Below, piece by piece: positions 52,344-61,806 of a stretch of DNA of 64,000 nucleotides; positions within the stretch are counted from its first letter, which is position 1; each line of letters opens with the position of its first letter. Location: the NCBI GenBank assembly GCA_030429345.1, contig JAUIFJ010000022.1, positions 11,230 through 75,229 of the forward strand, given 5' to 3'. The translations under genes were made by a program, and so were the position numbers. Origin of the DNA: a bacterium. Its GTDB lineage: Bacteria > CAIWAD01. Under the pieces are notes generated by a model. The model searched no databases and was not told the DNA's origin. It saw nothing but the letters and a program-made list of their open reading frames with translations.

Positions 52344-54905
52344 ATGTCAAAGGGTTCACCACTTCAGTCCAGGTGTAGACCGGCTTCAGAGTGCTGGCTG
52401 AACTTCTATAGGTATCATCTCCTTGTGGCCACTCTGCTACTTGCAGGGTGGTCACCCTGTATATCTGCAATTCTGGAAATCCCGGCTGAGTATCTACTGA
52501 TCCAGTCGGCCGTTGACAGCTGCGCCAGCGGGGATACCCTACGGATCGCTCCGGGTGTTTACGTGGAGCATCTGGTCATACCGAACAAAAGCATCTTCCT
52601 TGCCTCTCACTTTGCTTGGAGTGGTGATTCAAGTAGAATCGAAGACACGGTCTTGGATGGTGATTCCTCAGGGACAGTCTTGACCTTGTTCTCAAAAGGG
52701 GAACAATGGTTTCGCCTGCAGGGATTGACAGTTCGCAATGGACTCGGAACTCGTGAGGGAAACTACCAGATCGGAGGTGGTATCGCTTGCCGAGATAGTG
52801 TGAATCTGGAGATACGTGACTGCACTTTCATGGGTAATCACTCGTATTATTCAGGTGCAGCTATTACTTCTAGCGCAGGCATTCAAGGTGCTTGGGGGTT
52901 GTCTCGCATTCAAATGCTCAACGTACGATTCTTGGATAATTACTCGGTTCTTCAGGCGCGCTGGGTAACTATCGCAGCCGAACGATCTGCAGTTCTTCGT
53001 GGTCTCGAGTTCGACGGCGACAACGAACCACAAGTGGCCCTGTTGGCGTCTGCAGCCGATACTCTATTGGTTGAAGATCTTCAAGTGTATGATTTTGACG
53101 GCAGTCCAAGGATGTGTGTGTCACTTTTCTCATTAGCAACGCATGACGGCGAGGGATTTGTCAATGTTCGAGACGTATGCGTAAGGAACTGCACACAGTC
53201 GGCTGAAGGCGCTATTGCTATTGGTTCCCATATGGCGAGGGTTGTTGTTCAAAACCTGATCGTGGAGGACAATGTATTCACAGAGAATGCTAACTCCTTT
53301 CAATCGCCGATTAGCATCAGTGGGCTAGAACTGGAGTGCGACAGCCTCTTCTTCCGCCGCAACACCTCCACCAGCGAGCTGAGTGTGGGACGCATCAAGA
53401 GCGAGCTGACCGGCGCCGGCAGCGTCGTGCGCCATATGGTGCTGGAAAACAACATCTCCGGCGGCGTCTACGGCGGAGCCGCAACCGAGAACGGCCGCCA
53501 CCTGGAAGTGCAGAACGTATCCCTGGAAGACTGCATTTTTATCGGCAACGAATCTCATCTGGCGGAGAACCCGGCAGATCCGGGAGAGAATGTCCTGGCG
53601 CGTGGCGGACTGGTCCACTTTTATTCCTCCGTTTCCGGAACACCCCCGGGCGACAGCCTCTACATTCGCAATTGCCAGTTCATCGACAACTACATGAACG
53701 ACCACAACGACTACGATTATCCCGGCATAAGCCAGACGGCGAACTATGGCCGCGCCCTGTTCATCGACCTGAACGACTACCAGTACCTGGAACTGAGCGA
53801 CTGCATCTTCACCGGGAACCGCCAACCGAATGTTGCCCGTGATGTCACCTTCGAGAGCATCGGGAATCTCGTCTTCGCCATCGACTACGGCGTGCAACCC
53901 CCGGAAGAAGAACCCCGCACCATGGTGGTCAAGAACTGCGTCTTCGACACCAACGACGAAGGCGGCCTGCACCTGCAGTGGATGGAACACGTCCGACTGG
54001 AGAACGTGCAGATCCGCAATTCCACCCGAAAGGGCGTCTGGATCAGCACGCGCTCGGCGGAGATCCACAATGTCTGGGTGGACAGTCTGGTGGCCATCGA
54101 GCCCGCCTGGCAGCATTCGACCCAGGTGCCCTTTCTGTTGTACAACACGGACCTTGACCGCCCGAGCCGCGTCAGCAACCTGAGCATCACCAATTGCGTC
54201 TCGCCCTATGTGATCACCGGTAACTACGAGGACGAGAGCTTCCCCCAAAGCCGGGTCCTGAACAGCCTGTTCTGGAACAATAGCTTCCAGCTCTTCGAGG
54301 GCACGCCCATCTGGCCCGAGGAGCCGCGGCCGATCCGCTTCGAGCATTGCCTGGTGCCGGGCACGGTCCAGGACGGGGCCAATAATCTGGAAGGCTTAAA
54401 CCCGCTCTTCGACGGGGAGCTGGGCGCGCCCTGGCTCTCGCCGGCCTCCCCCTGCATCGACGCGGGAGATCCGGATCCCGTCTACAACGACCGGGAGGAT
54501 CTGGCCCAACCCGGCTTCGCCCAATGGCCTTCGCAGGGCGGGCTGCGAAACGACATCGGATTCAGCGGCGGCCCGGGCGCGGGGACGCTGGAGCACCTGG
54601 TGGGCATCGATGGGCCATCACCGGAAGTGCCGGAGGTACCTTCCGGAATCCGCCTGGAACCGCCGTTCCCGAATCCCTTCAATCCAAGTACAAGGATCCG
54701 CATCGAACTGCAGAAGCCGGAAAGGGCGAGTTTGCGGGTATACAATCTGCGTGGTCAGCGTGTGCGCACCCTAGTCGACCAGCCTCTGGTCGCCGGAATG
54801 CACGAATACACTCTGCATGCGCCGGGACTGGCGAGCGGCGTATACATTGTGCGCCTGGAAACGGCCGGCCAGGCGCGAACGAGGAAACTCCTCTTGCTGA
54901 AATAG
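52344..54905 (+). CDS. Secreted right-handed beta-helix protein with sorting domain
   Basis: 853-aa exported protein. After an N-terminal basic stretch, a hydrophobic signal (YHLLVATLLLAGWSPCISA) precedes repeated parallel beta-helix coils (LLIQSAVDSCASGDTLRIAPGVYVEHLVI; VNLEIRDCTFMGN; YIRNCQFIDNYMND; VVKNCVFDTNDEGGLHL), like pectate-lyase-fold surface proteins. The last 85 residues (LEPPFPNPFNPSTRIRI...GVYIVRL...KLLLLK) are a FlgD-Ig-type sorting domain. Bases up to about 53330 are markedly poorer in G+C than the remainder, suggesting a mosaic gene. The ATG at 52344 was chosen over an upstream TTG. No catalytic residues are identifiable; adhesion or polysaccharide binding is possible. Confidence 0.85.
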   Translation: MSKGSPLQSRCRPASECWLNFYRYHLLVATLLLAGWSPCISAILEIPAEYLLIQSAVDSCASGDTLRIAPGVYVEHLVIPNKSIFLASHFAWSGDSSRIEDTVLDGDSSGTVLTLFSKGEQWFRLQGLTVRNGLGTREGNYQIGGGIACRDSVNLEIRDCTFMGNHSYYSGAAITSSAGIQGAWGLSRIQMLNVRFLDNYSVLQARWVTIAAERSAVLRGLEFDGDNEPQVALLASAADTLLVEDLQVYDFDGSPRMCVSLFSLATHDGEGFVNVRDVCVRNCTQSAEGAIAIGSHMARVVVQNLIVEDNVFTENANSFQSPISISGLELECDSLFFRRNTSTSELSVGRIKSELTGAGSVVRHMVLENNISGGVYGGAATENGRHLEVQNVSLEDCIFIGNESHLAENPADPGENVLARGGLVHFYSSVSGTPPGDSLYIRNCQFIDNYMNDHNDYDYPGISQTANYGRALFIDLNDYQYLELSDCIFTGNRQPNVARDVTFESIGNLVFAIDYGVQPPEEEPRTMVVKNCVFDTNDEGGLHLQWMEHVRLENVQIRNSTRKGVWISTRSAEIHNVWVDSLVAIEPAWQHSTQVPFLLYNTDLDRPSRVSNLSITNCVSPYVITGNYEDESFPQSRVLNSLFWNNSFQLFEGTPIWPEEPRPIRFEHCLVPGTVQDGANNLEGLNPLFDGELGAPWLSPASPCIDAGDPDPVYNDREDLAQPGFAQWPSQGGLRNDIGFSGGPGAGTLEHLVGIDGPSPEVPEVPSGIRLEPPFPNPFNPSTRIRIELQKPERASLRVYNLRGQRVRTLVDQPLVAGMHEYTLHAPGLASGVYIVRLETAGQARTRKLLLLK

Positions 54906-54934
54906 GCAGGTCCTGTCACTTGCAGAAAGCAAAG

Positions 54935-54969
54935 AGCCCCCCGAGATCCATGGATCACGGGGGGCTTTT
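54935..54969. terminator. Bidirectional terminator between convergent genes
   Basis: Arms AGCCCCCCG (54935-54943) and CGGGGGGCT (54958-54966) around a self-complementary GATCCATGGATC, with TTTTC on the plus side. It serves the beta-helix gene and, in reverse, the M1 peptidase gene. Confidence 0.9.
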
Positions 54970-55000
54970 CTGTTGTCTTCGCTACAGAATCGGAGTAGGC

Positions 55001-57175
55001 CTACCAGCTGCCGAAGCGGACTTCCAGGGGGCTGCCCACGGGCTGTGCGTTGCCCTTCAGCTGGTTCACGCCGCGGTCGTCGAAGTCGAGGATGCTGTAC
55101 TTGCCGTAGTGCGGCACCTTGCGTGCCAGGAAGCCCAGGTTGTCCAGGCTGGAGGGGGCGAAGAGCAGGGCGCCCTTGCGCGGGTTCTTGACGGACTTCA
55201 GCGCCAGCACCAGGTTGCCGCCTTCGCGTTGGCCCTGCCAGTTCTCGTAGCGCCAGTCCTGCGGCCCATAGGCCAGGCTGCCGGCCTGCAGGCCTTCCGG
55301 AATCGTCGGCGGGGAGACGAAGACCACGCTGCGCCCGGCCAGCAGGCTCGAGTCATAGCCGCCCCAGTTGAGCAGCTCGACTTCTTCCTCGAAGAGCTTG
55401 TTGCCGAAGACCTGCAGGGCCTCGCGCTGCGCGGGATCGAGCAGCATCTCGCCGGGAGCCACCAGCAGGGGCTGCTCCTCGGCCAGCATCTGGCTGATGA
55501 CCGCCTCGATCTCGCCCTCGTGCATGCGGCGGAAGAGGCGGGCGTCCGGGTCGACGCTCAGGCGGCGCGGCTCGGGGCATTCGATCTCGAAGCCGGCGCG
55601 CGCGCTGTCCATGTAGACCAGGGGCTGGATCACGCTGCCGTCGTGACACTCGATGCGCAGGCTGACATCGATCTCGTAGGGAGTGTCCAGGGCGCCGGGC
55701 TGGATCTGGCGCAGCTCGCCGCGCAGCAGGCCCTCGTCCCAGGCCACTTCGCCCAGTTCCAGGTTCGGCGCTCCGGCGCGCGTGATCCACTGCTCGGCGA
55801 AGCGCGAGAGGTCGACCCGGCCACGCGCCTCGCAGGCGGCGATGATGTCGGACCAGGCGGCCTCGCGGCCCATGAAGTCCTGCGCCAGGTCGCGCAGGGC
55901 CAGTTCGAGGATTTCCTTCGAAAGGATGTCCTCGAGCATCACGAAGACCATCAGGCTCTTGCCGTAGCCCACGGCGCGGGTCGCCCCGTCGTGGCGGCTG
56001 CGGAAATCGCGCAGGGGCAGGTCCTCGCTGCCCAGGGTGTAGTTGAGCCAGGACTTGAGCACGTCGCGGCGGTAGGCGCGGGCCTTGTCCGCCCCTTCCT
56101 GCTCCTTGTAGCGGTAGTCGGCCTGGTAGACGGTCAGGCCCTCGCACCAGTTGCCCTCGCTGTTGTCGACGAGCACGCCGTTGCCCCACCAGTTGTGCAG
56201 CAGCTCGTGCCCCAGGCTGGTGTAGGGCAGGTAGGGCATGCGGATCACGTGCTCGCCGAGCAGGGTCCAGCCGGGCATGCCGTAGCCGCTGGGGAAGAAG
56301 CTTTCCACGATGCTGAAGCGATCGAAGGGGTAGGGGCCGACGAGATCCGTATACATGTCCATGTAGTAGTTGCTCATGCGGTGCAGCGTATTGCGCACCT
56401 CCTCGTCGTCGACGGGCTCGCCGTGCATGCCCATCAGCGGCTCTTCCCGTTCGAAGAACCAGGTCTCGATGGAGACACCCTCGTGCAGTTCGCGGCGCAC
56501 GTCGTAGGGACCGGCGATCATGTCCGGGAAGTGGCCCGGCAGGGAATTCTGCCAGGTCATCGTGCGGCGTCCGCGCACGGTCTCTTCCGCGATCAGCTCG
56601 CCGTTGCTCAGGGCCGCCCACTCCTCGGGCAGGTCGAAACGGATCCGTGTCGGCAGGCCCTCGCTGCCGGCCCTCGGGAGCACGCCGGCGCTTCCGCTCA
56701 GCCAAAGGCCTTCCGGCCCGACCGTGGCGCGCAGTTCCTGGCCGACTTTCTCGTGGCCGAAGGTCATGGCGCGCGGATCCTGCCAGAGCTCGCCTTCCAG
56801 GTGGATCACGGCGAAGCGGGCCTCCGGCGGGCGTTTGCAGAGCTGCACATTGACAAGGTCGCCGGATTCGGCGGCGGCGTAGCGCAGCTGCTTCTGCGGA
56901 AAGCGCTTGCCGCCGATCACCAGCTTGTCGACGACCAGGTCCTTGTGGACCTGGAAGCGGCTGAAGCTGCCCTCGTAGAACAGGGTGTCGACGACTTCCA
57001 GCCGGTTGTGTTCGGGGTCGACCTGGATCATGGCGCTGTGCGACAGGGGCGTGAAGCTCTCGGCATCCTCGCCGGAGGGGACCTGGTGCAGCTTGCACCA
57101 GCTGCCCTTGCCGCAGCCCAGGGCGAGCGGCAGCAGGCAGAGCGGAAGCAGGTGCATGGAAAATCGGCGGCTCAT
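55001..57175 (-). CDS. M1-family metallopeptidase lipoprotein
   Basis: 724-aa gluzincin peptidase exported as a lipoprotein (lipobox PLALGC, Cys21). The zinc site is H323-E-L-L-H327 in LGHELLHNWWGNG, with E345 in GNWCEGLTVY as third ligand, spaced 17 residues after the second His as in the HNWWGN subgroup (18 in classical M1). The N-terminal beta domain and the helical C-terminal part (ALRDLAQDFMG, RFAEQWITRAGAPNLEL) are present. It is probably an aminopeptidase acting outside the cytoplasm. The M16 gene lies 30 bases upstream in the same direction, forming a two-peptidase operon. Confidence 0.9.
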   Translation of the reverse strand: MSRRFSMHLLPLCLLPLALGCGKGSWCKLHQVPSGEDAESFTPLSHSAMIQVDPEHNRLEVVDTLFYEGSFSRFQVHKDLVVDKLVIGGKRFPQKQLRYAAAESGDLVNVQLCKRPPEARFAVIHLEGELWQDPRAMTFGHEKVGQELRATVGPEGLWLSGSAGVLPRAGSEGLPTRIRFDLPEEWAALSNGELIAEETVRGRRTMTWQNSLPGHFPDMIAGPYDVRRELHEGVSIETWFFEREEPLMGMHGEPVDDEEVRNTLHRMSNYYMDMYTDLVGPYPFDRFSIVESFFPSGYGMPGWTLLGEHVIRMPYLPYTSLGHELLHNWWGNGVLVDNSEGNWCEGLTVYQADYRYKEQEGADKARAYRRDVLKSWLNYTLGSEDLPLRDFRSRHDGATRAVGYGKSLMVFVMLEDILSKEILELALRDLAQDFMGREAAWSDIIAACEARGRVDLSRFAEQWITRAGAPNLELGEVAWDEGLLRGELRQIQPGALDTPYEIDVSLRIECHDGSVIQPLVYMDSARAGFEIECPEPRRLSVDPDARLFRRMHEGEIEAVISQMLAEEQPLLVAPGEMLLDPAQREALQVFGNKLFEEEVELLNWGGYDSSLLAGRSVVFVSPPTIPEGLQAGSLAYGPQDWRYENWQGQREGGNLVLALKSVKNPRKGALLFAPSSLDNLGFLARKVPHYGKYSILDFDDRGVNQLKGNAQPVGSPLEVRFGSW

Positions 57176-57205
57176 GGCATCTCCCTTGCGGGCCTGGGGG
57201 CCCGG

Positions 57206-59839
57206 CTATTCGACGATCACGGTGATCCAGTTCAACTCGGGCAGTGTCTCACGGGCCAGGCGGCGCAGGTCCTCCAGGCGCACGTCGGCCAGGCCGGGCG
57301 GCTTTTCTTCGGAATCGCCGTCGCCCAGCAGGGCCGTGGCGCGGTACCAGCACTGGTTGACCGAGCTCATGCGGCGCATGCGATCCCGCCCCTGCAGGCT
57401 GTTGACCGTGCGCTGCAGTTCCTCTTCGCTCAGCTCGCGGACCTTGAAGTCCTGCAAGTGGCGCTTCATGCCTTTCAAGGCGGCCTCCAGGTTTTCCGGG
57501 CGCGTGCCCATGGCCGCGGTCGCCGAGCTGACGCCCTTGCGGCTCGAGATTCCGGCCCCGATGCTGTAGGCCCAACCTTCCGTCTCACGCAGATCGAAGG
57601 CCATGCGATCGGAAAGGATGGAGAAGAGCACGCGCAGGGCCGCGGCATCCTCGGGGCGGCTCTCGAAGCGTGTCACGAGGCGCAGCGAGGCCTGGGCGCT
57701 GCCCAGCTGCCTGCGGATCTCCCTTTCCGTGGTGCTGCGGGGCGCATCGGCCTTCCGCGGGCTCCAGCAGCTGTCCTGCTCGCGCAGGTCGATCGACAGT
57801 CCTCGCAGGTGTGCAAGAACGTCCTCGTCCAGGGACGAGGAGGGCAACTGTTTCTCGAGCAGGCCGCGTGTGTCACCCAGGCTATGCGGCGTGTTGAGCG
57901 CCAGCACCAGGTTGCCCGGCTGCAGCAGGGCGGCGCGCAGGGCCAACAGATCCTGCACATTTGTCGCCTCGATGCCTTCGCGGCTTCCCTCCGCATGGCG
58001 CGCGGAGGGCGAGGGCGCCAGCAGGGCCTCGCCGGCCAGGCGCCGCGAGAGGGCGGAGGCCTTGGCCTCGCGCTGCATCAGCCGTCGCAGGGCTTTCTGC
58101 TTTTGCTCCTCCAGGGCCTCTTCCTCGATATCTGTATCACGCAGCATGCGGAAGAGCAGCCCGATCGCCTCTTCGGATCGCTCAGCCAGCACTTCAAGCC
58201 GGACAAAGGAGAAGAGGGGGCTGGTGCGGTAGTCGTCGTAGGGAATGAAGGCCTGGTCGTGCAGGTCGAGAGTCGCGCCCAGGGCCTGCAGCTCGCGCAT
58301 GGCGGGGCTGTCGGCCCACAGCCGGTGCAGCAGGTCGATGGCCCCGCTGCGGCTCTCGCCTTCCCAGGCGTTGCGGTCGCGCAGCAGCAGGGCGAGGCTG
58401 AAGACCTCGCTTTCCGTGTTGCAGCGCAGGCTGAGCCGTGCGCCGCTGTCCAGCGTGAACTCCGCGAGTTCGCCATCGGCGGACGCTGCGGGACCTTTTT
58501 GCCCGCGCGCCGGAAGGGCCAGGCGCTGCGCCGGTTCTGCCGCCAGCCAGTCGGCGGCCGTTTCCTGGACCTCTTGCACCTGCATGCTGGCCAGGCGGCG
58601 ATCCAGCTGCAGCAGGGGATCGATGCCGCCCTGCACCAGGTCGGCGGCGTGAGACATGCCGAAGTAGTGCGGCTTTTCGCGCAGCAGGGCTTCCGAGCTG
58701 CGCTGGGCCAGCACCCAGCGGGGCAGGAGTTCCTCCCCCGGATCCAGTTCCGAACAGAGCCGCAGGGCTGCGATCAGGCCTTGGGCCGCATCCTCGGGCG
58801 CAAGGCCCAGCGGAATCTCGGCTTCCACTTCCAGGCGGCCGGCACCCAGGCTGGCGTGATGCTGCACCTGCAGCCGCGCGAAGGGCGGCAGGCCCTGCAT
58901 GAAGAGTGCCTGCGAGAGCAGGCCCATTTCCGGGTGGGCCAGGGCTTCGGCGAAGGCGCGCGCCTCCAGGTGGGCGGCATGACCGCGATCCGGGAATTCC
59001 CAGGCCAGCCAGAGCACGGGTGCGTCGATCTGCGCCAGCCGGCTGCTGCGCTCGCCAAGTGGCAGACGGGCCTCGAGAGGCTCGAAGGCGGGCAGGGGAC
59101 CGGGCAAAGCGCGGCCGTAGGTTCTCTGCAGGGCGTCGATGGCGCTGTCGAACTCGATCGGCCCCATGACCGTCAAGACGGCGTTGTTGGGGCGGTACCA
59201 ATCCTTGTAGAATGAGTAGACCTGGTCGCGGGTGATGGCGTGGATCGTCTGCGGTGTGCCGATGGTCGGCAGCTCGTGGGAACTGCCCGCCAGCAGGGTC
59301 CGCCGCCAGTCGGAGCGCATGCGGTCGAGATCCGTCAGGCCGTCGCGGCCCTGGGCGATCTCTTCCAGCACGATGCCCCGTTCCTTATCGAACTTTTCCG
59401 GCGGCAGAGTGCTGAAGAAAAGCATGTCGGACTGGATGTCCATGCCCTGTTCCAGGTGTTCGGGCGGCACCAGCATCATGTAGTTGGTGAACCAGTCGCT
59501 GGTGTGGGCATTGTTGTAGCCGCCCAGGCGATCCACTTCGTCGTAGAGTTCCTTCTGCGTGCGGTGTTCCGTGCCGTTGAAGAGCAGGTGCTCGAGCATG
59601 TGCGACATGCCGCTGGTCGACCAGTCTTCCATCACGCTGCCCACGCGGACCTGGGTGCTCAGGCCGACCAGTGGAACCGAAGGCAGGCGGATCAGCAGCA
59701 CGTCCAGGCCATTGTCGAGTTGGAGCTGACGTACATTCTCAGGAGGGCGGTCAAAAGCGGGAGCGGAAACAGCAAGGGCGCTGCCGGCAGACAGGAAAAG
59801 GGCGCAGCCCGTCAGCAGCGCCGGATGGAATGGATTCAA
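57206..59839 (-). CDS. M16-family (insulinase) zinc peptidase, two-domain
   Basis: 877-aa exported peptidase with inverted zinc motif HxxEH in MSHMLEHLLFNGTEHR, followed by the family block FDKERGIVLEEIAQGRD. A second, inactive M16-like half begins around residue 460. I place the start at a TTG at 59839 (59837-59839 on the minus strand), preceded by GAGGA and giving a clean signal peptide (NPFHPALLTGCALFLSAGSALA). The longer frame to 59959 is only a translation of the palindromic element. The downstream gene is an M1 peptidase, so both probably digest extracytoplasmic peptides. Confidence 0.88.
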   Translation of the reverse strand: MNPFHPALLTGCALFLSAGSALAVSAPAFDRPPENVRQLQLDNGLDVLLIRLPSVPLVGLSTQVRVGSVMEDWSTSGMSHMLEHLLFNGTEHRTQKELYDEVDRLGGYNNAHTSDWFTNYMMLVPPEHLEQGMDIQSDMLFFSTLPPEKFDKERGIVLEEIAQGRDGLTDLDRMRSDWRRTLLAGSSHELPTIGTPQTIHAITRDQVYSFYKDWYRPNNAVLTVMGPIEFDSAIDALQRTYGRALPGPLPAFEPLEARLPLGERSSRLAQIDAPVLWLAWEFPDRGHAAHLEARAFAEALAHPEMGLLSQALFMQGLPPFARLQVQHHASLGAGRLEVEAEIPLGLAPEDAAQGLIAALRLCSELDPGEELLPRWVLAQRSSEALLREKPHYFGMSHAADLVQGGIDPLLQLDRRLASMQVQEVQETAADWLAAEPAQRLALPARGQKGPAASADGELAEFTLDSGARLSLRCNTESEVFSLALLLRDRNAWEGESRSGAIDLLHRLWADSPAMRELQALGATLDLHDQAFIPYDDYRTSPLFSFVRLEVLAERSEEAIGLLFRMLRDTDIEEEALEEQKQKALRRLMQREAKASALSRRLAGEALLAPSPSARHAEGSREGIEATNVQDLLALRAALLQPGNLVLALNTPHSLGDTRGLLEKQLPSSSLDEDVLAHLRGLSIDLREQDSCWSPRKADAPRSTTEREIRRQLGSAQASLRLVTRFESRPEDAAALRVLFSILSDRMAFDLRETEGWAYSIGAGISSRKGVSSATAAMGTRPENLEAALKGMKRHLQDFKVRELSEEELQRTVNSLQGRDRMRRMSSVNQCWYRATALLGDGDSEEKPPGLADVRLEDLRRLARETLPELNWITVIVE

Positions 59840-59889
59840 GAGTGGTTCCTCGATTCGTACCGTTCCATGAATATAGGGGTTGAACAAGC

Positions 59890-59915
59890 AGGGGCGGCCT
59901 GCGGCCGCCCCTACG
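59890..59915. repeat. GTAGGGG-type palindromic element, copy 4
   Basis: Perfect 10-bp arms AGGGGCGGCC (59890-59899) and GGCCGCCCCT (59903-59912) with loop TGC, then ACG. It lies between the M16 start and the ccsA stop, five bases from the latter. Confidence 0.85.
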
Positions 59916-59919
59916 TGAA

Positions 59920-61524
59920 TCAGGCAAGTTCGAGTCGCCGCTTGCCTGCCCGGAAGCACCAGACCACGAAGGCGGTCTCAGCCAGCAGGTAGACGATCAG
60001 CTTGAGCGGAACCGGGTCCGGATTGCCGGTGGCGTAGCTGTGGAGCCCGCTCAGGTAGTAGTTGACGCCGAAGTAGGTCATCAGCACGGCGGCGAAGCCG
60101 GCCACGTTGCAGACGGCGGTGGTCAGGCGCGTGGCCCAGCCATTCAGGCGGCCATGGATCACGGCCAGGTAGAGCAGCAGGGTGATCAGCGACCAGGTCT
60201 CCTTGGGATCCCAGCCCCAGTAGCGACCCCAGCTCTCATTGGCCCAGACGGCTCCCAGGATCACGCCGGCTGTCAGGAGCAGCACGCCGATTTGCAGGCT
60301 GCGCAGGCCGAGCAGGTCGACCTTGTTCAGGTAGGCTGTATCACGCGGCGCCTTGCGGTAGCGGAAGAGGTAGACATGCCCCAGGCCCGCCGCCAGGGCG
60401 AAAGCGCCGTAGCTGGCGGTGATGATGGTCACGTGGATGTTCAGCCAGTAGCTGCGCAGCACGGGAACCAGCGGATTGATCGAGATGTCGATGGTCGAAT
60501 CGAGAGCGTAGAACATGCTCAGGCCGCCGAGCACGCCGGCGATGATCAGCAGGTACTGCTCCTTGCGGTTGAAGATGTAGAACAAGCCGGTGAAAAAGAT
60601 CATCGTCCAGGCGATGAAGACCATGGACTCGAAGAGGTTCGAGACCGGTGCGCGCCCCGTGATCACGGTGATGTAATACAAACCGGCGGTGTGGAAGAGG
60701 AAGCTGGCCGCCAGCAGCAGACGACCCAGCCAGAGGACAGGGGGCTTCGACCAGACGACCGCCAGGATGCCCACCAGGATCAGCAGCAGGTAGACCTGCA
60801 GGGCCTTGTGGAAGGGTTGGATCGAATTATAGGCCAGCTCGTTGCGGATGGTCCCGCTGGCGGGAATGTTTTCCACATCCGCCTGCATGGCCTCGAAGGC
60901 CGCCACGTGACTGCGGAAGGCGGCTTCGTCGCCGGTCCGCCAGGCGACCAGCATGTCGACCCAGCCGGTCTTGATGTCCTGGGGAGCTTCCATGGGACTG
61001 ACCCAGCGTTCCCCGTTGGGCACCAGATGGAAGCCGTAGCCGGAGAGCAGGTTGTCCAGCAGGCTCAGGCGGCCGTAGAGCATCTCGGTTTCGCGGGTCA
61101 GCTTGGTCGATTCTTCCGGGCGACCGGAAACCTCGCGGGCCTTCTGCACCAGTTCCTGCAGGCCCTCGGCTTTGCTCAATTCATTGTAGCTGAAGAACTT
61201 GTGGTGCTCGGTGAGCCCCAACTCCTGCTTCAGTTCCAGGTAGTCCACGCGCAGCATGGCGGTGTCGGCCCACTTCATGGGTTCGGCGGCCATGCTCATT
61301 ACCAGGTCCCGCGGTTCCCACTTGTCGCCGTCGGCATCCTTGTAGTGGCTCTTGCCGTAGATGCTGCGGATGCTTTCCCAGGCGAAACTGTCCAGCGGCT
61401 TGTAGCGGCCGCCTTCGAGGACCAGCAGCTCGCCTGCCGGGTTCTCGGGCAGCGGGGCGGTTTTGGCCGCCAGTTCGGAATACCCCTGGAAAATCAGGGC
61501 CAGAAAGACAATCAAGCGGATCAT
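59920..61524 (-). CDS. ccsA: Cytochrome c biogenesis protein CcsA with periplasmic N-terminal domain
   Basis: 534-aa membrane protein of the system II haem export/ligation complex. A first hydrophobic helix (MIRLIVFLALIFQGY) is followed by about 230 soluble residues (GGRYKPLDSFAWESIRSIYGKSHY). Then come eight or so membrane helices with the haem-handling WWD-type motif WGRYWGWDPKETWSLITLLLYLAVI and conserved histidines (GLYYITVITGRAP, HVTIITASYGAF). The ATG at 61524 follows GGAGG by five bases, which rules out the longer frame to 61779. No separate ResB gene is seen nearby. It would serve the five-haem fusion protein in this window, among others. Confidence 0.9.
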   Translation of the reverse strand: MIRLIVFLALIFQGYSELAAKTAPLPENPAGELLVLEGGRYKPLDSFAWESIRSIYGKSHYKDADGDKWEPRDLVMSMAAEPMKWADTAMLRVDYLELKQELGLTEHHKFFSYNELSKAEGLQELVQKAREVSGRPEESTKLTRETEMLYGRLSLLDNLLSGYGFHLVPNGERWVSPMEAPQDIKTGWVDMLVAWRTGDEAAFRSHVAAFEAMQADVENIPASGTIRNELAYNSIQPFHKALQVYLLLILVGILAVVWSKPPVLWLGRLLLAASFLFHTAGLYYITVITGRAPVSNLFESMVFIAWTMIFFTGLFYIFNRKEQYLLIIAGVLGGLSMFYALDSTIDISINPLVPVLRSYWLNIHVTIITASYGAFALAAGLGHVYLFRYRKAPRDTAYLNKVDLLGLRSLQIGVLLLTAGVILGAVWANESWGRYWGWDPKETWSLITLLLYLAVIHGRLNGWATRLTTAVCNVAGFAAVLMTYFGVNYYLSGLHSYATGNPDPVPLKLIVYLLAETAFVVWCFRAGKRRLELA

Positions 61525-61694
61525 GAAACCTCCAGGTTGACCGCGTTCGGGGCCACCGCCTTGCTGCGGGCGCCTCGCCGACTCCGGCAAGCCAAACATC
61601 TCCAGTTCAAGCTCCTGCATTGTCAAGTAATTGTAAGACAAGGCGGGATCCCTGCTTGCCGGAAACAAGTTGGCCCTCTTTTTTGTTGTGCCAC

Positions 61695-61723
61695 TTGACT
61701 CAGATCTGCACAGATCGTTATTT
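61695..61723 (+). promoter_or_regulatory. Sigma70-type promoter of groESL
   Basis: -35 TTGACT (61695-61700), 17-base spacer, -10-like TTATTT (61718-61723), placed directly upstream of the CIRCE operator. The -10 is imperfect, so the assignment is moderate. Confidence 0.45.
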
Positions 61724-61730
61724 ACCGCTG

Positions 61731-61757
61731 CTGGCACTCGCCAAAGTTGAGTGCTAA
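61731..61757. promoter_or_regulatory. CIRCE operator (HrcA binding site)
   Basis: Half-sites CTGGCACTC (61731-61739) and GAGTGCTAA (61749-61757) separated by exactly nine bases. The right half matches the consensus GAGTGCTAA perfectly; the left has two changes from TTAGCACTC. It is located 50 bases before groES, so the operon should be repressed by HrcA and induced by heat. hrcA is not in the window. Confidence 0.92.
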
Positions 61758-61806
61758 CAAGATGGACACAGTCTTTCAAGTATACATCCTAACCCAGGAG
61801 GACCCC

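Noticed and set aside
59840-59959. Longer N-terminus for the M16 peptidase
   Set aside because: The extension translates the palindromic element; the TTG at 59839 with GAGGA gives a proper signal peptide.
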